This document shows positions 17,412 to 30,103 of a stretch of DNA of 64,000 nucleotides, one piece after another. The notes below the pieces were generated by a model that was not told the DNA's origin, searched no databases, and saw only the letters and a list, made by a program, of their open reading frames with translations. Each line of letters starts with the position of its first letter. Within the stretch, counting starts at the first letter, position 1. This stretch comes from Stappia sp. ES.058 (GTDB lineage Bacteria; Pseudomonadota; Alphaproteobacteria; Rhizobiales; Stappiaceae): contig NZ_LT629784.1 in NCBI RefSeq assembly GCF_900105595.1, positions 4,321,001 through 4,385,000 on the forward strand. Direction: 5' to 3'. A program made the translations under genes and the position numbers.

Positions 17412-17825
17412 ATGTCGATCTGGCCCGTTCTGAACGATGCCGCGATGCCTGAACGCTCAGCCGCCGTGGTCGAGGACATAAAGACCACCCGCAACACGGA
17501 TTTCATCAACAACTTCTGGCGGGTTCTCGCCAACGATCCAGCGCTTCTGGAACGGACATGGGGCAGTCTGAAAGAGGTGATGGGCCCCGGCGAAATTGAT
17601 CCGCTGACGAAGGAAATGCTCTATGTGGCCGTGTCGATCGTGAATGGATGCGAATATTGCATTCGCTCGCATACGGCCGCCGCGCGGGCCAAGGGGATCA
17701 GTGAAAAACAACTCGGGGAACTCCTCGCAATCGTTGGCATGGCGAGCGAGACCAACCGGCTGGCAACCGGGCTGCAGGTCCCGGTCGACGCAGCGTTCCT
17801 GCCGGAGGCTTCCGGCAACGGTTGA
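17412..17825 (+). CDS. Carboxymuconolactone decarboxylase family protein
   Basis: A 137-residue protein of the AhpD-like/CMD fold. The core is VNGCEYCIRSHTAAARAKGIS (about 76-96), with CxxC and the following His. Upstream helices DFINNFWRVLANDPALLERTW are typical of the peroxidase-related subgroup. It probably acts in thiol-based redox chemistry. It is a distant paralogue of the gene at 15049. It follows the Omp19-like gene by 35 bp on the same strand. Confidence 0.85.
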   Translation: MSIWPVLNDAAMPERSAAVVEDIKTTRNTDFINNFWRVLANDPALLERTWGSLKEVMGPGEIDPLTKEMLYVAVSIVNGCEYCIRSHTAAARAKGISEKQLGELLAIVGMASETNRLATGLQVPVDAAFLPEASGNG

Positions 17826-18039
17826 GGCGCGAAACGGGGGCTGTCGGCCGTGTCCCGGCCTGCCGGACGGCTTTGCACGCCGGTAGCGTCTTGCTGCCAC
17901 CGGCCCGGCAAGGTATCCCACGCATCGTGAACGCTGCTTGCGAGGGTCACGTGACGCTTATTCCGGTTATGCCTCCAGGTCCCGGTTCCTGCCGGCCAAA
18001 GCCTGTCGTACCGCTTCCGGCGCCTGAGGAATGCGGGCA

Positions 18040-19206
18040 ATGACCATATCGGGCGCCAGATCCTCCCCCATCGCCACGACCCACACTGTCGACGGGCGCT
18101 ACAAGGCGCTGATCGAGGCCGGCGAGATCGAGTATGACCCCGCCCAGGCCGAGGTCGTGGCGGCCCTTGACCGTTTGAACGCGGTTCTGGCGGAAACCGG
18201 CCCGGCGTCCAAGAAAAGCGCGCTCGGCTGGATTTTCGGCAAGCGGGGGTCGGCGCGCGAAATCACCAAGGGACTTTACGTCTGGGGCAAGGTCGGGCGC
18301 GGCAAGACCATGCTCATGGACCTGTTTTTCGACATCGCGGTCGCGCGCAAGAAGCGGCGGGTGCATTTTCATGAGTTCATGGCCGATGTGCACGAACGGG
18401 TGCATCGTGTCCGCGGCGCGATCCGTGACGGCGAGATCGCCGGCGACGACCCGATCCCGCCGGTTGCCGCCGAGCTTTCCCAGGAGACCCGGCTGCTGTG
18501 TTTCGATGAATTCACCGTCACCGACATTGCCGATGCGATGATCCTGGGTCGCCTGTTCACCCGGCTGTTCGAGCAGGGCGTCGTGGTCGTTGCGACATCG
18601 AACGTCGCCCCGGACGATCTTTACAAGGACGGACTCAACCGGGGGCATTTCATGGAGTTCGTCGAGCTTTTGAAAACCCGGGTCGACGTGGTTTGCCTCG
18701 ACGCGCGTACAGATTACCGGCTGGAAAAGCTCGCGGGCGCGCCGCTGTATCTCACGCCGCTCGGACCGGAAGCGGAGGCGGGCGTCGAGAATCTGTGGCG
18801 CAAGCTGACCCATGGTCTGAAGGCGCACAGCGAGGAACTGGAGGTCAAGGGTCGGCATATCCGCGTGTCGCGGACGGCCGCAGGCGTTGCCCGTTTCACC
18901 TTTGCGGAGCTTTGCGAGACGCCGCTCGGCGCGGCCGACTACCAGCGCCTGGCGCTCTCCTACCACACCTTCGTGATCGAGAACGTGCCGGTCATGGACC
19001 TGCCGCAGCGCAACGCGGCCAAGCGCTTCATCAACCTGATCGACACGCTCTACAACAACCGCAACAAGCTGATCCTTTCGGCCGAGGCCGAGCCGGACGG
19101 GCTCTATGTGGCCACAACCGGGACCGAATCCTTCGAGTTCCAGCGCACGGTCTCGCGCCTCATCGAGATGCGGTCCGAGGACTGGCTGAGCGAGGGTGAC
19201 TCATAG
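18040..19206 (+). CDS. zapE: Cell division protein ZapE (AFG1-like ATPase)
   Basis: A 388-residue AAA-type ATPase. Walker A is GKVGRGKT (83-90), Walker B is LLCFDEFTVTDIADAMIL, and the sensor region VVVATSNVAPDDLYKDGL follows. ZapE associates with the division ring under stress; the mitochondrial relative AFG1 handles damaged membrane proteins. GAGGA lies 9 bases before the ATG at 18040, which is preferred to the ATG at 18031 directly abutting it. It lies about 120 bp before mdh, the usual alphaproteobacterial order. Confidence 0.93.
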   Translation: MTISGARSSPIATTHTVDGRYKALIEAGEIEYDPAQAEVVAALDRLNAVLAETGPASKKSALGWIFGKRGSAREITKGLYVWGKVGRGKTMLMDLFFDIAVARKKRRVHFHEFMADVHERVHRVRGAIRDGEIAGDDPIPPVAAELSQETRLLCFDEFTVTDIADAMILGRLFTRLFEQGVVVVATSNVAPDDLYKDGLNRGHFMEFVELLKTRVDVVCLDARTDYRLEKLAGAPLYLTPLGPEAEAGVENLWRKLTHGLKAHSEELEVKGRHIRVSRTAAGVARFTFAELCETPLGAADYQRLALSYHTFVIENVPVMDLPQRNAAKRFINLIDTLYNNRNKLILSAEAEPDGLYVATTGTESFEFQRTVSRLIEMRSEDWLSEGDS

Positions 19207-19300
19207 GGCACCCGGGCACCCTATCCCTTCGATTGGCTTGCGCCCCGGCGCCAAAGGGTTTATCGCCATGCGCGACCGTTGATGGCGGTAAGTGCTCCAT

Positions 19301-19310
19301 TTTACGTAAA
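19301..19310 (+). promoter_or_regulatory. TTTACGTAAA palindrome in the mdh leader
   Basis: A perfect 10-base palindrome, TTTACGTAAA, lies 16 bp before the mdh start codon, partly over the ribosome-site region. Its core matches the dyad before sdhC (7596-7604). It may be an operator shared by the TCA operons; the cognate regulator is not visible here. Confidence 0.4.
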
Positions 19311-19322
19311 GGGAAGCAATAG

Positions 19323-20288
<966 letters not shown>

Positions 20289-20299
20289 ACCAAGACATG

Positions 20300-20323
20300 C
20301 GGGAGGCCTCGAGCCTCCCGTTT
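20300..20323 (+). terminator. Hairpin between mdh and sucC (terminator or attenuator)
   Basis: CGGGAGGC (20300-20307) and GCCTCCCG (20313-20320) form a perfect stem followed by TTT. The short T-run suggests partial termination or 3'-end protection of mdh mRNA rather than full separation from sucC. Confidence 0.55.
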
Positions 20324-20363
20324 CGCATGACGCGAACCGTCTCCGACACTGGGGGAGTGACGC

Positions 20364-21563
20364 ATGAATATCCATGAATACCAGGCCAAGCAGGTGCTCA
20401 AGGCCTTTGGCGCGCCTGTCGCAAACGGCGTGCCCATCTTTTCCGCCGACGAGGCCGAGGCAGCCGCAAAGCAGCTTCCCGGTCCGCTCTGGGTGGTGAA
20501 GTCGCAGATCCACGCCGGCGGGCGCGGCAAGGGCAAGTTCAAGGAACTCGGCCCCGACGCCAAGGGCGGCGTTCGCCTGGCCTTCTCGATTGACGAGGTC
20601 AAGTCCCACGCGACCGACATGCTCGGCAACACGCTGGTGACCGCGCAAACCGGCGATGCCGGCAAGGTCGTCAACCGCCTCTACATCGAGGACGGCGCCG
20701 ACATCGAGAGCGAGCTGTATCTTTCCATCCTCGTCGACCGCACCGTCGGCCGTCCGGCCTTCGTCGTCTCGACGGAAGGCGGCATGGACATCGAGGCGGT
20801 GGCCGAAGAGACGCCGGACAAGATCGTCACGCTGCCGATCGACCCGGACACGGGCGTGACCGAGGCCGATGCGGCCAAGCTCTGCGATGCGCTGAAGCTT
20901 GATGGCGACGCGCGCACCGACGGCATGACGCTCTTCCCGATCCTCTACACTGCCTTCGTCGAGAAGGACATGGCGCTGCTCGAGGTCAACCCGCTGATCG
21001 TCATGAAGGACGGCCACCTGCGCGTCCTCGACGCCAAGGTCTCCTTCGACGGCAATGCGCTCTTCCGCCACGACGACATCATGGCGCTGCGCGACAAGAC
21101 CGAGGAAGACGCCAAGGAAATCGAGGCGTCCAAATACGACCTCGCCTATGTGGCGCTCGACGGCGACATCGGCTGCATGGTCAACGGCGCGGGCCTTGCC
21201 ATGGCGACCATGGACATCATCAAGCTCTATGGGGCGGAGCCCGCCAACTTCCTGGACGTCGGTGGCGGCGCCTCCAAGGAAAAGGTCACCGCGGCCTTCA
21301 AGATCATCACGTCGGACCCGAACGTGAAGGGCATCCTGGTCAACATCTTCGGCGGCATCATGCGCTGCGACGTCATCGCGGAAGGCGTGGTCGCGGCCGT
21401 GAAGGACGTCGGCCTTCAGGTTCCCCTCGTCGTGCGCCTCGAGGGCACGAACGTGGAACAGGGCAAGACGATCATCAATGAAAGCGGCCTGAACGTCATC
21501 GCCGCCGACGATCTCGACGATGCGGCGCAGAAGATCGTCAAGGCCGTGAAGGGGGGCGCATAA
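20364..21563 (+). CDS. sucC: Succinate-CoA ligase (ADP-forming) subunit beta
   Basis: A 399-residue subunit of succinyl-CoA synthetase, which makes succinate plus ATP or GTP from succinyl-Co[17 protein letters not shown] begins an ATP-grasp domain ([16 protein letters not shown]), and the C-terminal part contains [16 protein letters not shown] for contact with the alpha subunit. A GGGGGAG ribosome site precedes the start. The stop overlaps the sucD start by one base, giving translational coupling. Confidence 0.98.
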   Translation: MNIHEYQAKQVLKAFGAPVANGVPIFSADEAEAAAKQLPGPLWVVKSQIHAGGRGKGKFKELGPDAKGGVRLAFSIDEVKSHATDMLGNTLVTAQTGDAGKVVNRLYIEDGADIESELYLSILVDRTVGRPAFVVSTEGGMDIEAVAEETPDKIVTLPIDPDTGVTEADAAKLCDALKLDGDARTDGMTLFPILYTAFVEKDMALLEVNPLIVMKDGHLRVLDAKVSFDGNALFRHDDIMALRDKTEEDAKEIEASKYDLAYVALDGDIGCMVNGAGLAMATMDIIKLYGAEPANFLDVGGGASKEKVTAAFKIITSDPNVKGILVNIFGGIMRCDVIAEGVVAAVKDVGLQVPLVVRLEGTNVEQGKTIINESGLNVIAADDLDDAAQKIVKAVKGGA

Positions 21564-22471
21564 TGTCCATTCTCGTCAACAAGGATACCAAGGTCATCGT
21601 TCAGGGGCTGACCGGCAAGACCGGCACGTTCCACACGGAACAGGCGCTTGAGTATTACGGCACCAAGATGGTGGCCGGCGTGCACCCGAAGAAGGGCGGC
21701 GAAACCTGGTCGTCCGGTCTCGATGGCGCCGCGAACCTTCCGATCTTCGCCACCGTCGGCGAAGCGAAGGAGGCGACCGGTGCCGACGCATCCGTGATCT
21801 ACGTCCCGCCGGCAGGCGCGGGCGCCGCGATCATCGAGGCGATCGACGCCGAGGTGCCGTTCATCGTCTGCATCACGGAAGGCATTCCGGTTGCCGACAT
21901 GGTCAAGGTCAAGCGTCGGCTGGAGAAGTCCAACTCGCGTCTGCTCGGGCCGAACTGTCCCGGCGTGCTGACGCCGGAAGAATGCAAGATCGGCATCATG
22001 CCGGGCTCCATCTTCAAGAAGGGCTCGGTCGGCGTCGTCTCGCGCTCCGGCACGCTGACCTATGAGGCGGTGTTCCAGACGACCAACGCGGGCCTCGGCC
22101 AGACCACGGCCGTCGGCATCGGTGGCGATCCGGTCAAGGGCACCGAGTTCATCGACATCCTGGAGATGTTCCTCGCCGACGACGAGACGCAGTCGATCAT
22201 CATGATCGGCGAGATCGGCGGCTCGGCCGAGGAAGAGGCCGCGCAGTTCATCAAGGACGAAGCGAAAAAGGGCCGTTCCAAGCCGATGGCCGGCTTCATC
22301 GCCGGCCGCACGGCGCCTCCGGGTCGCACCATGGGTCATGCCGGTGCCGTGATTTCCGGCGGCAAGGGCGGTGCCGAGGACAAGATTGCGGCGATGGAAT
22401 CGGCCGGGATCAGGGTTTCGCCATCTCCCGCCAAGCTTGGCGAAACCCTTCTTGAAGTTCTGAAGGGCTGA
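21563..22471 (+). CDS. sucD: Succinate-CoA ligase (ADP-forming) subunit alpha
   Basis: A 302-residue alpha subunit. A CoA-binding Rossmann domain ([19 protein letters not shown]) is followed by the ligase domain; the phosphorylated active-site His is in [32 protein letters not shown] is the usual family segment. It starts one base inside the sucC stop. About 220 bp with a small hairpin separates it from sucA. Confidence 0.98.
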   Translation: MSILVNKDTKVIVQGLTGKTGTFHTEQALEYYGTKMVAGVHPKKGGETWSSGLDGAANLPIFATVGEAKEATGADASVIYVPPAGAGAAIIEAIDAEVPFIVCITEGIPVADMVKVKRRLEKSNSRLLGPNCPGVLTPEECKIGIMPGSIFKKGSVGVVSRSGTLTYEAVFQTTNAGLGQTTAVGIGGDPVKGTEFIDILEMFLADDETQSIIMIGEIGGSAEEEAAQFIKDEAKKGRSKPMAGFIAGRTAPPGRTMGHAGAVISGGKGGAEDKIAAMESAGIRVSPSPAKLGETLLEVLKG

Positions 22472-22479
22472 TCCCACGT

Positions 22480-22503
22480 GGTCACGGGAAATTAACCGTG
22501 ACC
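22480..22503 (+). other. Inverted repeat between sucD and sucA
   Basis: GGTCACGG (22480-22487) and CCGTGACC (22496-22503) form a perfect 8-bp stem around an A/T-rich loop (GAAATTAA). No T-run follows, so it is a processing hairpin or an operator rather than a standard terminator. The rest of the 218-bp gap shows no gene. Confidence 0.5.
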
Positions 22504-22689
22504 GCAGCACCATATCGGCCACGGGACCTTCCCTTGGGGCACGTTCCCGTGTACCGATGGGACTGTATGGACTGACAATGGGGTTGGCGCGGGACACGCC
22601 CTGCGCCTGCCCATCCCACATCCGTTCTCTGGGGCGCTGCGTGAAAGGGCTCCCCTCAACAGGCGGGCGGGGGATACCCCGCTTTTGTG

Positions 22690-25674
22690 ATGGCTCGGCA
22701 AGACGCGAACACTGCATTCGCGATGACGTCGTTTTTATACGGCGGCAACGCGGCGTATATTGAAGATCTCTATGCGCGCTTCAAGGAAGACCCGTCCTCT
22801 CTCGACGAGACGTGGCGCGAGTTCTTCTCAAATCTCCCCGACGACAAGGCGGATGTGCTGAAAGAGGCGCGCGGCGCCTCCTGGAAGCGCAGCGACTGGC
22901 CGGTGACGGCCAATGGCGACCTCGTCAATGCCTTTGACGGCAATTGGGCGCCGGCCGAAAAGGCTTTGGGCGACAAGATCAAGTCCAGGGCGGCGGCGGC
23001 CGGAAAGCCGCTGAGCGACGCGGACGTCCAGCAGCAGACGCGCGATTCGGTGCGGGCGCTGATGATGATCCGCGCCTATCGCATGCGCGGTCACCTGCAT
23101 GGCGATCTCGACCCGCTGCATCTCAAGGAGCAGGTCGACCAGGAAGAGTTGCACCCTTCCGCCTACGGTTTCACCGAGGCCGACTGGGATCGCAAGATCT
23201 TCATCGATTACATGCTCGGACTGGAATTCGCGACGCTCCGCGAGATGCTGAGCATCCTGAAGCGGACCTATTGCTCCACGCTGGGTGTGGAGTTCATGCA
23301 TATCTCCAATCCGTCCGAAAAGGCGTGGATTCAGGAGCGCATCGAAGGGCCGGACAAGGAAATCGAGTTCACGTCCAAGGGCAAGCACGCGATCCTGAAC
23401 AAGCTGCTGGAAGCGGAGGGCTTCGAGAAGTTTCTTGATGTCAAATACACCGGCACGAAGCGCTTCGGTCTTGACGGCGGCGAGGCGCTTCTGCCCGCGC
23501 TCGAGCAGATCATCAAGCGCGGCGGTGCGCTGGGCGTTGAGGAAATCGTGCTGGGCATGGCTCACCGCGGCCGGCTCAACATCCTGTCGCAGGTGATGGG
23601 CAAGCCGCTGCGCGCGATCTTCCACGAGTTCAAGGGCGGCTCCTTCACGCCCGACGATGTGGAAGGTTCCGGCGACGTCAAGTATCACCTTGGCGCATCG
23701 TCGGATCGCGAGTTCGACGGCAACCAGGTGCATCTGTCGCTGACCGCCAACCCGTCGCATCTGGAGATCGTCGACCCGGTGGTGCTCGGCAAGGCCCGCG
23801 CCAAGCAGGACCAGCTGTCGGCCGTCGACGGACGCTTCATCGAGACGACCGAGGTGGACCGCTCCAAGGTTCTGCCGTTGTTGCTCCACGGCGATGCGGC
23901 GTTCGCCGGTCAGGGCGTGGTGGCGGAATGCCTGGGCCTGTCGTCCCTGCGCGGCCATCGCACCGGCGGTTCGATCCACGTGATCATCAACAACCAGATC
24001 GGCTTTACCACCAATCCGCGCTTCTCGCGCTCCTCGCCCTATCCTTCGGATGTGGCGAAAATGATCGAGGCGCCGATCTTCCATTGCAACGCCGACGATC
24101 CGGAAGCGGTCGTCTACGCCGCGAAGGTCGCAACCGAGTTCCGCCAGCTCTTCGGCAAGCCGGTCGTGATCGACATGATCTGCTACCGCCGCTTCGGCCA
24201 CAATGAGTCCGACGAGCCGGCGTTCACCCAGCCCATCATGTACCGCAAGATCCGCAAGCATCCGACGACGCTGCAGATCTACGCGGAAAAGTTGATCAAG
24301 GAGGGCGTGATCACCTCCGAGGAGCTGGAAAAGATGCGCGGAGACATCCGGGCGCGTCTGGACAGCGAATTCGAGGCAGGTCAGGCATACAAGCCGAACA
24401 AGGCCGACTGGCTGGACGGCAAATGGGCCGGCATGAAGCAGGCGAAGGATCTGGAAGATCCCCGACGGGGACAGACCAGTGTCTCGGCCGATGACATCGA
24501 GCGCATGGGCAAGGCGTTCACGAGCGTTCCCGAGGGTTTCAACGTCCACCGCACGATTCGCCGCTTTCTCGACAACCGCAAGAAAATGTTCGAGTCCGGG
24601 AAAGGGTTCGACTGGGCGACCGCCGAGGCGATGGCCTTCGGCTCGCTTCTTCTGGACGGACATCCGGTGCGGCTTTCGGGACAGGATTGCGAGCGCGGCA
24701 CCTTCTCGCAGCGCCACTCCGTTCTCTACGACCAGGAAGACGAAAGCCGGTTCATTCCGCTCAACCATCTCGGTGACGGCCAGTCGCGCTACGAGGTCAT
24801 CAATTCGATGCTCTCGGAAGAGGCGGTGCTTGGTTTCGAATACGGCTACACGCTGAGCGAGCCGAACGCTCTGACCCTTTGGGAAGGTCAGTTCGGAGAT
24901 TTCGCCAACGGCGCGCAGGTGGTCTTCGACCAGTTCCTGTCGTCGGGAGAACGCAAGTGGCTGCGCATGTCGGGTCTCGTGTGTTTGCTGCCGCACGGCT
25001 ATGAGGGACAGGGGCCGGAGCATTCCTCCGCACGCCTCGAGCGTTTCCTGCAGATGTGCGCGGAAGACAACATGCAGGTGGCCAACTGCACGACACCGGC
25101 GAATTACTTCCACATCCTGCGTCGCCAGCTCAAGCGCGACTTCCGCAAGCCATTGATCCTGATGACGCCGAAGTCGCTTCTGCGCCACAAGCGCGCCGTG
25201 AGCCGGGTGGACGAGTTCACCAATGGATCGACCTTTCACCGGCTGCTTTGGGACGATGCGCAGTTGGATCCCGAGGCCGGCATCAAGTTGGTGGCGGACG
25301 AGAAGATCCGCCGGGTCGTGCTGTGTTCGGGCAAGGTCTATTTCGACCTCTTCGAAGAACGCGAGAAACGCGGCATCGACGATGTCTATCTCCTGCGCGT
25401 CGAGCAGCTCTATCCGTTCCCCACGAAGGCGCTGGTGACCGAGCTTGGACGCTTCAAGGATGCCGACATCGTCTGGTGCCAGGAAGAACCGAAGAACATG
25501 GGGTCATGGTTCTTCATCCAGTCCTATGTCGAATGGGTCCTGACCCAGATCGAGGCCAAACACACCCGGCCGCGTTATATCGGACGGGCCGCCTCCGCGG
25601 CGACCGCCACGGGCCTGATGTCCAAGCACCTCGCCCAGTTGCAGGCCTTCCTTGACGAGGCTTTCGCAGATTGA
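22690..25674 (+). CDS. sucA: 2-oxoglutarate dehydrogenase E1 component
   Basis: A 994-residue thiamine-diphosphate enzyme that decarboxylates 2-oxoglutarate and succinylates the lipoyl groups of SucB. The N-terminal SFLYGGNAAYIEDLYARFKE is the E2-binding segment; MAHRGRLNILSQVMGKP, HGDAAFAGQGVVAECL and the ThDP/Mg motif region (GGSIHVIINNQIGFTTN) are intact. The C-terminal half has LLPHGYEGQGPEHSSARLER. ATG at 22690 is chosen over a GTG three bases earlier. The ribosome site is weak. Confidence 0.97.
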   Translation: MARQDANTAFAMTSFLYGGNAAYIEDLYARFKEDPSSLDETWREFFSNLPDDKADVLKEARGASWKRSDWPVTANGDLVNAFDGNWAPAEKALGDKIKSRAAAAGKPLSDADVQQQTRDSVRALMMIRAYRMRGHLHGDLDPLHLKEQVDQEELHPSAYGFTEADWDRKIFIDYMLGLEFATLREMLSILKRTYCSTLGVEFMHISNPSEKAWIQERIEGPDKEIEFTSKGKHAILNKLLEAEGFEKFLDVKYTGTKRFGLDGGEALLPALEQIIKRGGALGVEEIVLGMAHRGRLNILSQVMGKPLRAIFHEFKGGSFTPDDVEGSGDVKYHLGASSDREFDGNQVHLSLTANPSHLEIVDPVVLGKARAKQDQLSAVDGRFIETTEVDRSKVLPLLLHGDAAFAGQGVVAECLGLSSLRGHRTGGSIHVIINNQIGFTTNPRFSRSSPYPSDVAKMIEAPIFHCNADDPEAVVYAAKVATEFRQLFGKPVVIDMICYRRFGHNESDEPAFTQPIMYRKIRKHPTTLQIYAEKLIKEGVITSEELEKMRGDIRARLDSEFEAGQAYKPNKADWLDGKWAGMKQAKDLEDPRRGQTSVSADDIERMGKAFTSVPEGFNVHRTIRRFLDNRKKMFESGKGFDWATAEAMAFGSLLLDGHPVRLSGQDCERGTFSQRHSVLYDQEDESRFIPLNHLGDGQSRYEVINSMLSEEAVLGFEYGYTLSEPNALTLWEGQFGDFANGAQVVFDQFLSSGERKWLRMSGLVCLLPHGYEGQGPEHSSARLERFLQMCAEDNMQVANCTTPANYFHILRRQLKRDFRKPLILMTPKSLLRHKRAVSRVDEFTNGSTFHRLLWDDAQLDPEAGIKLVADEKIRRVVLCSGKVYFDLFEEREKRGIDDVYLLRVEQLYPFPTKALVTELGRFKDADIVWCQEEPKNMGSWFFIQSYVEWVLTQIEAKHTRPRYIGRAASAATATGLMSKHLAQLQAFLDEAFAD

Positions 25675-25851
25675 CGCTTTGGCCCCGACCGCCGGAAGGG
25701 TGTGGCCGGGGCCCGTTGGAGCATTTCGTGACCTTCGGCCGGCCGGGGAACACCGGGCGGCGGAAAGGCCAGGGGGCGGATGGCGCCCCGACATTTCGCA
25801 CGCGGATCGATGCAAGGTCTGCGCTGCCATTGGATGAAAGAGACTGAAATC

Positions 25852-27372
<1,521 letters not shown>

Positions 27373-27403
27373 AGGCCCGGCGGAACCCGAGCGGGAGAAA
27401 CGC

Positions 27404-28021
27404 ATGGGGACAGAGTTCCTCGTTGCAGCGCTGATCGTGGTCATGATCCCGGGAACCGGGGTCATCTATACGGTTGCCACGGGGCTTGCGCGCGGCCGGG
27501 CCGCGAGCGTCGCTGCCGCGCTCGGGTGCACGCTCGGGATCGTCCCGGCGATCCTGGCATCGGTCGCCGGTCTGGCGGCCTTGCTGCATGCCAGCGCGCT
27601 CGTGTTCCAGGCGGTGAAATACGCCGGCGCGGCCTATCTGCTTTATCTGGCCTGGCAAACGCTGCGCGAGGCGGGACCGCTCGCGTCTGGCGACAACAGC
27701 GCCTCGGTGCCGCCAGGCTGGACGAAGATCGCGCGCACGGGGTGCCTGATCAATGTCTTGAACCCGAAGCTGACGGTGTTCTTTCTGGCCTTCCTTCCCC
27801 AGTTCGTCGCGCCGCAGGCCGGGTCTCCGGCCGCACAGATGGTGGGGATGGGGCTGGTATTCATGGCCATGACCTTCGCGGTTTTCGTGGTCTACGGATT
27901 TTTTGCAGCGGCCGCCGGCGAACGGGTGTTGCGCAATGCACGCGCCATGGCATGGATCCGGCGCACGGTTGCGGTTGCGTTTGCCGGTTTCGGCCTCAGG
28001 CTGGCCCTTTCCGAGCGCTAG
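27404..28021 (+). CDS. LysE/RhtB family amino-acid exporter
   Basis: A 205-residue inner-membrane protein with about six hydrophobic segments. MIPGTGVIYTVATGLARGR near the start corresponds to the family motif PGP...VxxxxLxxGR (here PGT), and KYAGAAYLLYLAWQTLRE is the second signature. INVLNPKLTVFFLAFLPQFV is also diagnostic. It should export an amino acid or derivative; substrate unknown. It is inserted between sucB (31 bp upstream) and lpdA (about 160 bp downstream) on the same strand. Confidence 0.88.
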   Translation: MGTEFLVAALIVVMIPGTGVIYTVATGLARGRAASVAAALGCTLGIVPAILASVAGLAALLHASALVFQAVKYAGAAYLLYLAWQTLREAGPLASGDNSASVPPGWTKIARTGCLINVLNPKLTVFFLAFLPQFVAPQAGSPAAQMVGMGLVFMAMTFAVFVVYGFFAAAAGERVLRNARAMAWIRRTVAVAFAGFGLRLALSER

Positions 28022-28182
28022 GGCCGGCCGACGAACAGACAAGAGAAAGCGGATCGACGCCTCCGGGCGTCCGGTTTCACACCTGAGCGCGGTGCCGGGG
28101 CTTCCACGCCGGACCGCGAGACACGATTTCCAGGCGCCGACCGTATCGGGGCTGCATGCTGTGAACAATGAGGCGACTTGCA

Positions 28183-29592
28183 ATGGCAGACTATGATCTT
28201 CTCGTCATCGGAACCGGTCCTGGCGGCTATGTGTGCGCCATCAAGGCGGCCCAGCTTGGCCTGAAGGTCGGCGTGGTGGAAAAGCGCGCCACCCATGGCG
28301 GCACCTGCCTGAACATCGGCTGCGTTCCCTCCAAGGCGCTGCTGCACACCTCGGAACTCTTCGAGGAGGCCGGTCACAGCTTCGAGGACTTCGGCATCAA
28401 GGTCGGCAAGCCCAAGCTCGATCTCAAGGCCATGATGGGCCACAAGCAGAAGACCATCGACGGCAACGTCGGCGGCATCGACTACCTGTTCAAGAAGAAC
28501 AAGATCACCGCCCATCACGGGACAGGACGGATCCTTTCCGCCGGCCGTGTCGAGGTGAAGGCCGAAGATGGGTCCACGCAGATCTTCGAGGCGAAGTCGA
28601 TCGTGATCGCGACCGGCTCGGACGTTGCGCCGCTTCCCGGCGTCGAGATCGACGAGAAGCAGGTCGTGTCGTCCACCGGAGCGCTCGAGCTCGACAAGGT
28701 GCCGAACAAGCTGATCGTCGTCGGTGCGGGTGTTATCGGGCTGGAGCTCGGCTCCGTCTGGCGTCGCCTCGGATCCGAGGTTGTCGTGGTCGAGTTCATG
28801 GACAAGATCCTCGGCCCGATGGACGCGGACGTCTCGAAGAACTTCCAGCGCATCCTGAAGAAGCAGGGCATGACCTTCCATCTGTCCTCCAAGGTGACCG
28901 CCGTGGAGAAGAAGGGCAAGCAGCTCGCCGTGACCGTGGAGCCGGCGGCGGGCGGCGAGGCGGCTGCGGAAACGCTTGAGGCCGACGTGGTGCTGGTCGC
29001 CATCGGCCGCCGTCCGGTGACCGCCGGTCTCGGGCTGGAAGATGCCGGGATTGCGCTTGATGAGCGCGGCCGGGTGAAGACGGATGAGCACTATCAGACC
29101 AATGTGCCGGGCATCTATGCCATCGGCGACGTGATTGCCGGCCCGATGCTGGCGCACAAGGCGGAGGACGAGGGCGTCGCGCTCGCCGAAATCCTGGCCG
29201 GTCAGGCCGGTCACGTGAACTACGGCGTGATCCCGGGCGTCGTCTACACGAGCCCGGAAGTCGCCGACGTCGGCATGACGGAAGAGCAGCTGAAGGCGGA
29301 AGGGGTCGACTACAAGGTCGGCAAGTTCGCCTTCATGGCCAATGGTCGGGCCAAGGCGATGAACCACACCGAGGGCTTTGTGAAGGTTCTGGCGGACAAG
29401 GAGACCGACAAGGTTCTCGGCGTCCACATCATCGGCCACGGCGCCGGCGAGATGATCCACGAAGCGGCGGTGCTTATGGAATTCGGAGGGTCGTCGGAGG
29501 ACCTTGCACGCACCTGCCATGCGCATCCGACAATGAGTGAAGCCGTCAAGGAAGCCGCCATGGCGGCCTTTGCCAAGCCGATCCACGCCTGA
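28183..29592 (+). CDS. lpdA: Dihydrolipoyl dehydrogenase (E3)
   Basis: A 469-residue flavoprotein that reoxidises dihydrolipoyl groups of SucB with NAD. The FAD motif is [16 protein letters not shown]; the redox disulfide is Cys42-Cys47 in [16 protein letters not shown]. The NAD motif [15 protein letters not shown] and the C-terminal catalytic [13 protein letters not shown] are intact. The start at 28183 is preferred to an in-frame ATG 15 bases earlier. It closes the suc cluster and is followed by a strong hairpin. Confidence 0.97.
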   Translation: MADYDLLVIGTGPGGYVCAIKAAQLGLKVGVVEKRATHGGTCLNIGCVPSKALLHTSELFEEAGHSFEDFGIKVGKPKLDLKAMMGHKQKTIDGNVGGIDYLFKKNKITAHHGTGRILSAGRVEVKAEDGSTQIFEAKSIVIATGSDVAPLPGVEIDEKQVVSSTGALELDKVPNKLIVVGAGVIGLELGSVWRRLGSEVVVVEFMDKILGPMDADVSKNFQRILKKQGMTFHLSSKVTAVEKKGKQLAVTVEPAAGGEAAAETLEADVVLVAIGRRPVTAGLGLEDAGIALDERGRVKTDEHYQTNVPGIYAIGDVIAGPMLAHKAEDEGVALAEILAGQAGHVNYGVIPGVVYTSPEVADVGMTEEQLKAEGVDYKVGKFAFMANGRAKAMNHTEGFVKVLADKETDKVLGVHIIGHGAGEMIHEAAVLMEFGGSSEDLARTCHAHPTMSEAVKEAAMAAFAKPIHA

Positions 29593-29644
29593 CTTCTTAA
29601 ACGCAGTGCCGGCGGACAGCTGCCGACGGCTCTTCATGACGACG

Positions 29645-29685
29645 AAAAAACGCCCGCCCTTCGCGAGAAAGGCGGGCGTTGTCTT
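29645..29685. terminator. Bidirectional rho-independent terminator after lpdA
   Basis: CGCCCGCC and GGCGGGCG form a GC-rich stem around CTTCGCGAGAAA. It is preceded by an A-run and followed by a short T-rich stretch, so it can serve lpdA on the plus strand and the small convergent gene on the minus strand. Confidence 0.8.
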
Positions 29686-29708
29686 GTCGGATCAGCGGCG
29701 CGTGTCGT

Positions 29709-29948
29709 TTAATCCGCCGCTTTTTCGTCCTCGAGCAGAGGCGCGGCCTTTGCCTCGGCTTCCCCGGCTTCCACCAGTTCGTCGCTGAGGTCGTTGGTGG
29801 CGATTGCATCCATCGGTGGCGCTTCAACGTTTGCGACAGGCGACATCTTGGACTGTGCGCTCTTCATCCAGTTGCACTCCGCGATGGCGGGCGCCGTGGT
29901 GAAGGCGACAAGGGCGGCAACACTCGTCAATCCGGTCAGAATACGCAT
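29709..29948 (-). CDS. Small exported protein of unknown function
   Basis: A 79-residue protein. The signal peptide MRILTGLTSVAALVAFTTAP ends at AIA, leaving a mature peptide of about 57 residues that starts ECNWMKSAQ and ends with an acidic, Ala/Glu-rich tail. A strong GGAGGA ribosome site 7 bases before 29948 fixes the start. I do not recognise a family with a known role. It is likely periplasmic and convergent with lpdA. Confidence 0.7.
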   Translation of the reverse strand: MRILTGLTSVAALVAFTTAPAIAECNWMKSAQSKMSPVANVEAPPMDAIATNDLSDELVEAGEAEAKAAPLLEDEKAAD

Positions 29949-30103
29949 GGTGGTCTCCTCCGTTGGCGAGACGCGGCGGGAGCCGCGCGCATCACACGCC
30001 CTCCGCATTGGCGGGATTGCCGAACCTGGCGGATGACGCTACGTAAACAATAACGCGTAGCGGTGCCGTCGGCCAGTCGCGTGCCGTTGAAGGCCGGCGG
30101 GCG

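Noticed and set aside
22828..25239. 803-codon open frame antisense to sucA
   Set aside because: Shadow of a high-GC gene; no domain text and no ribosome site.
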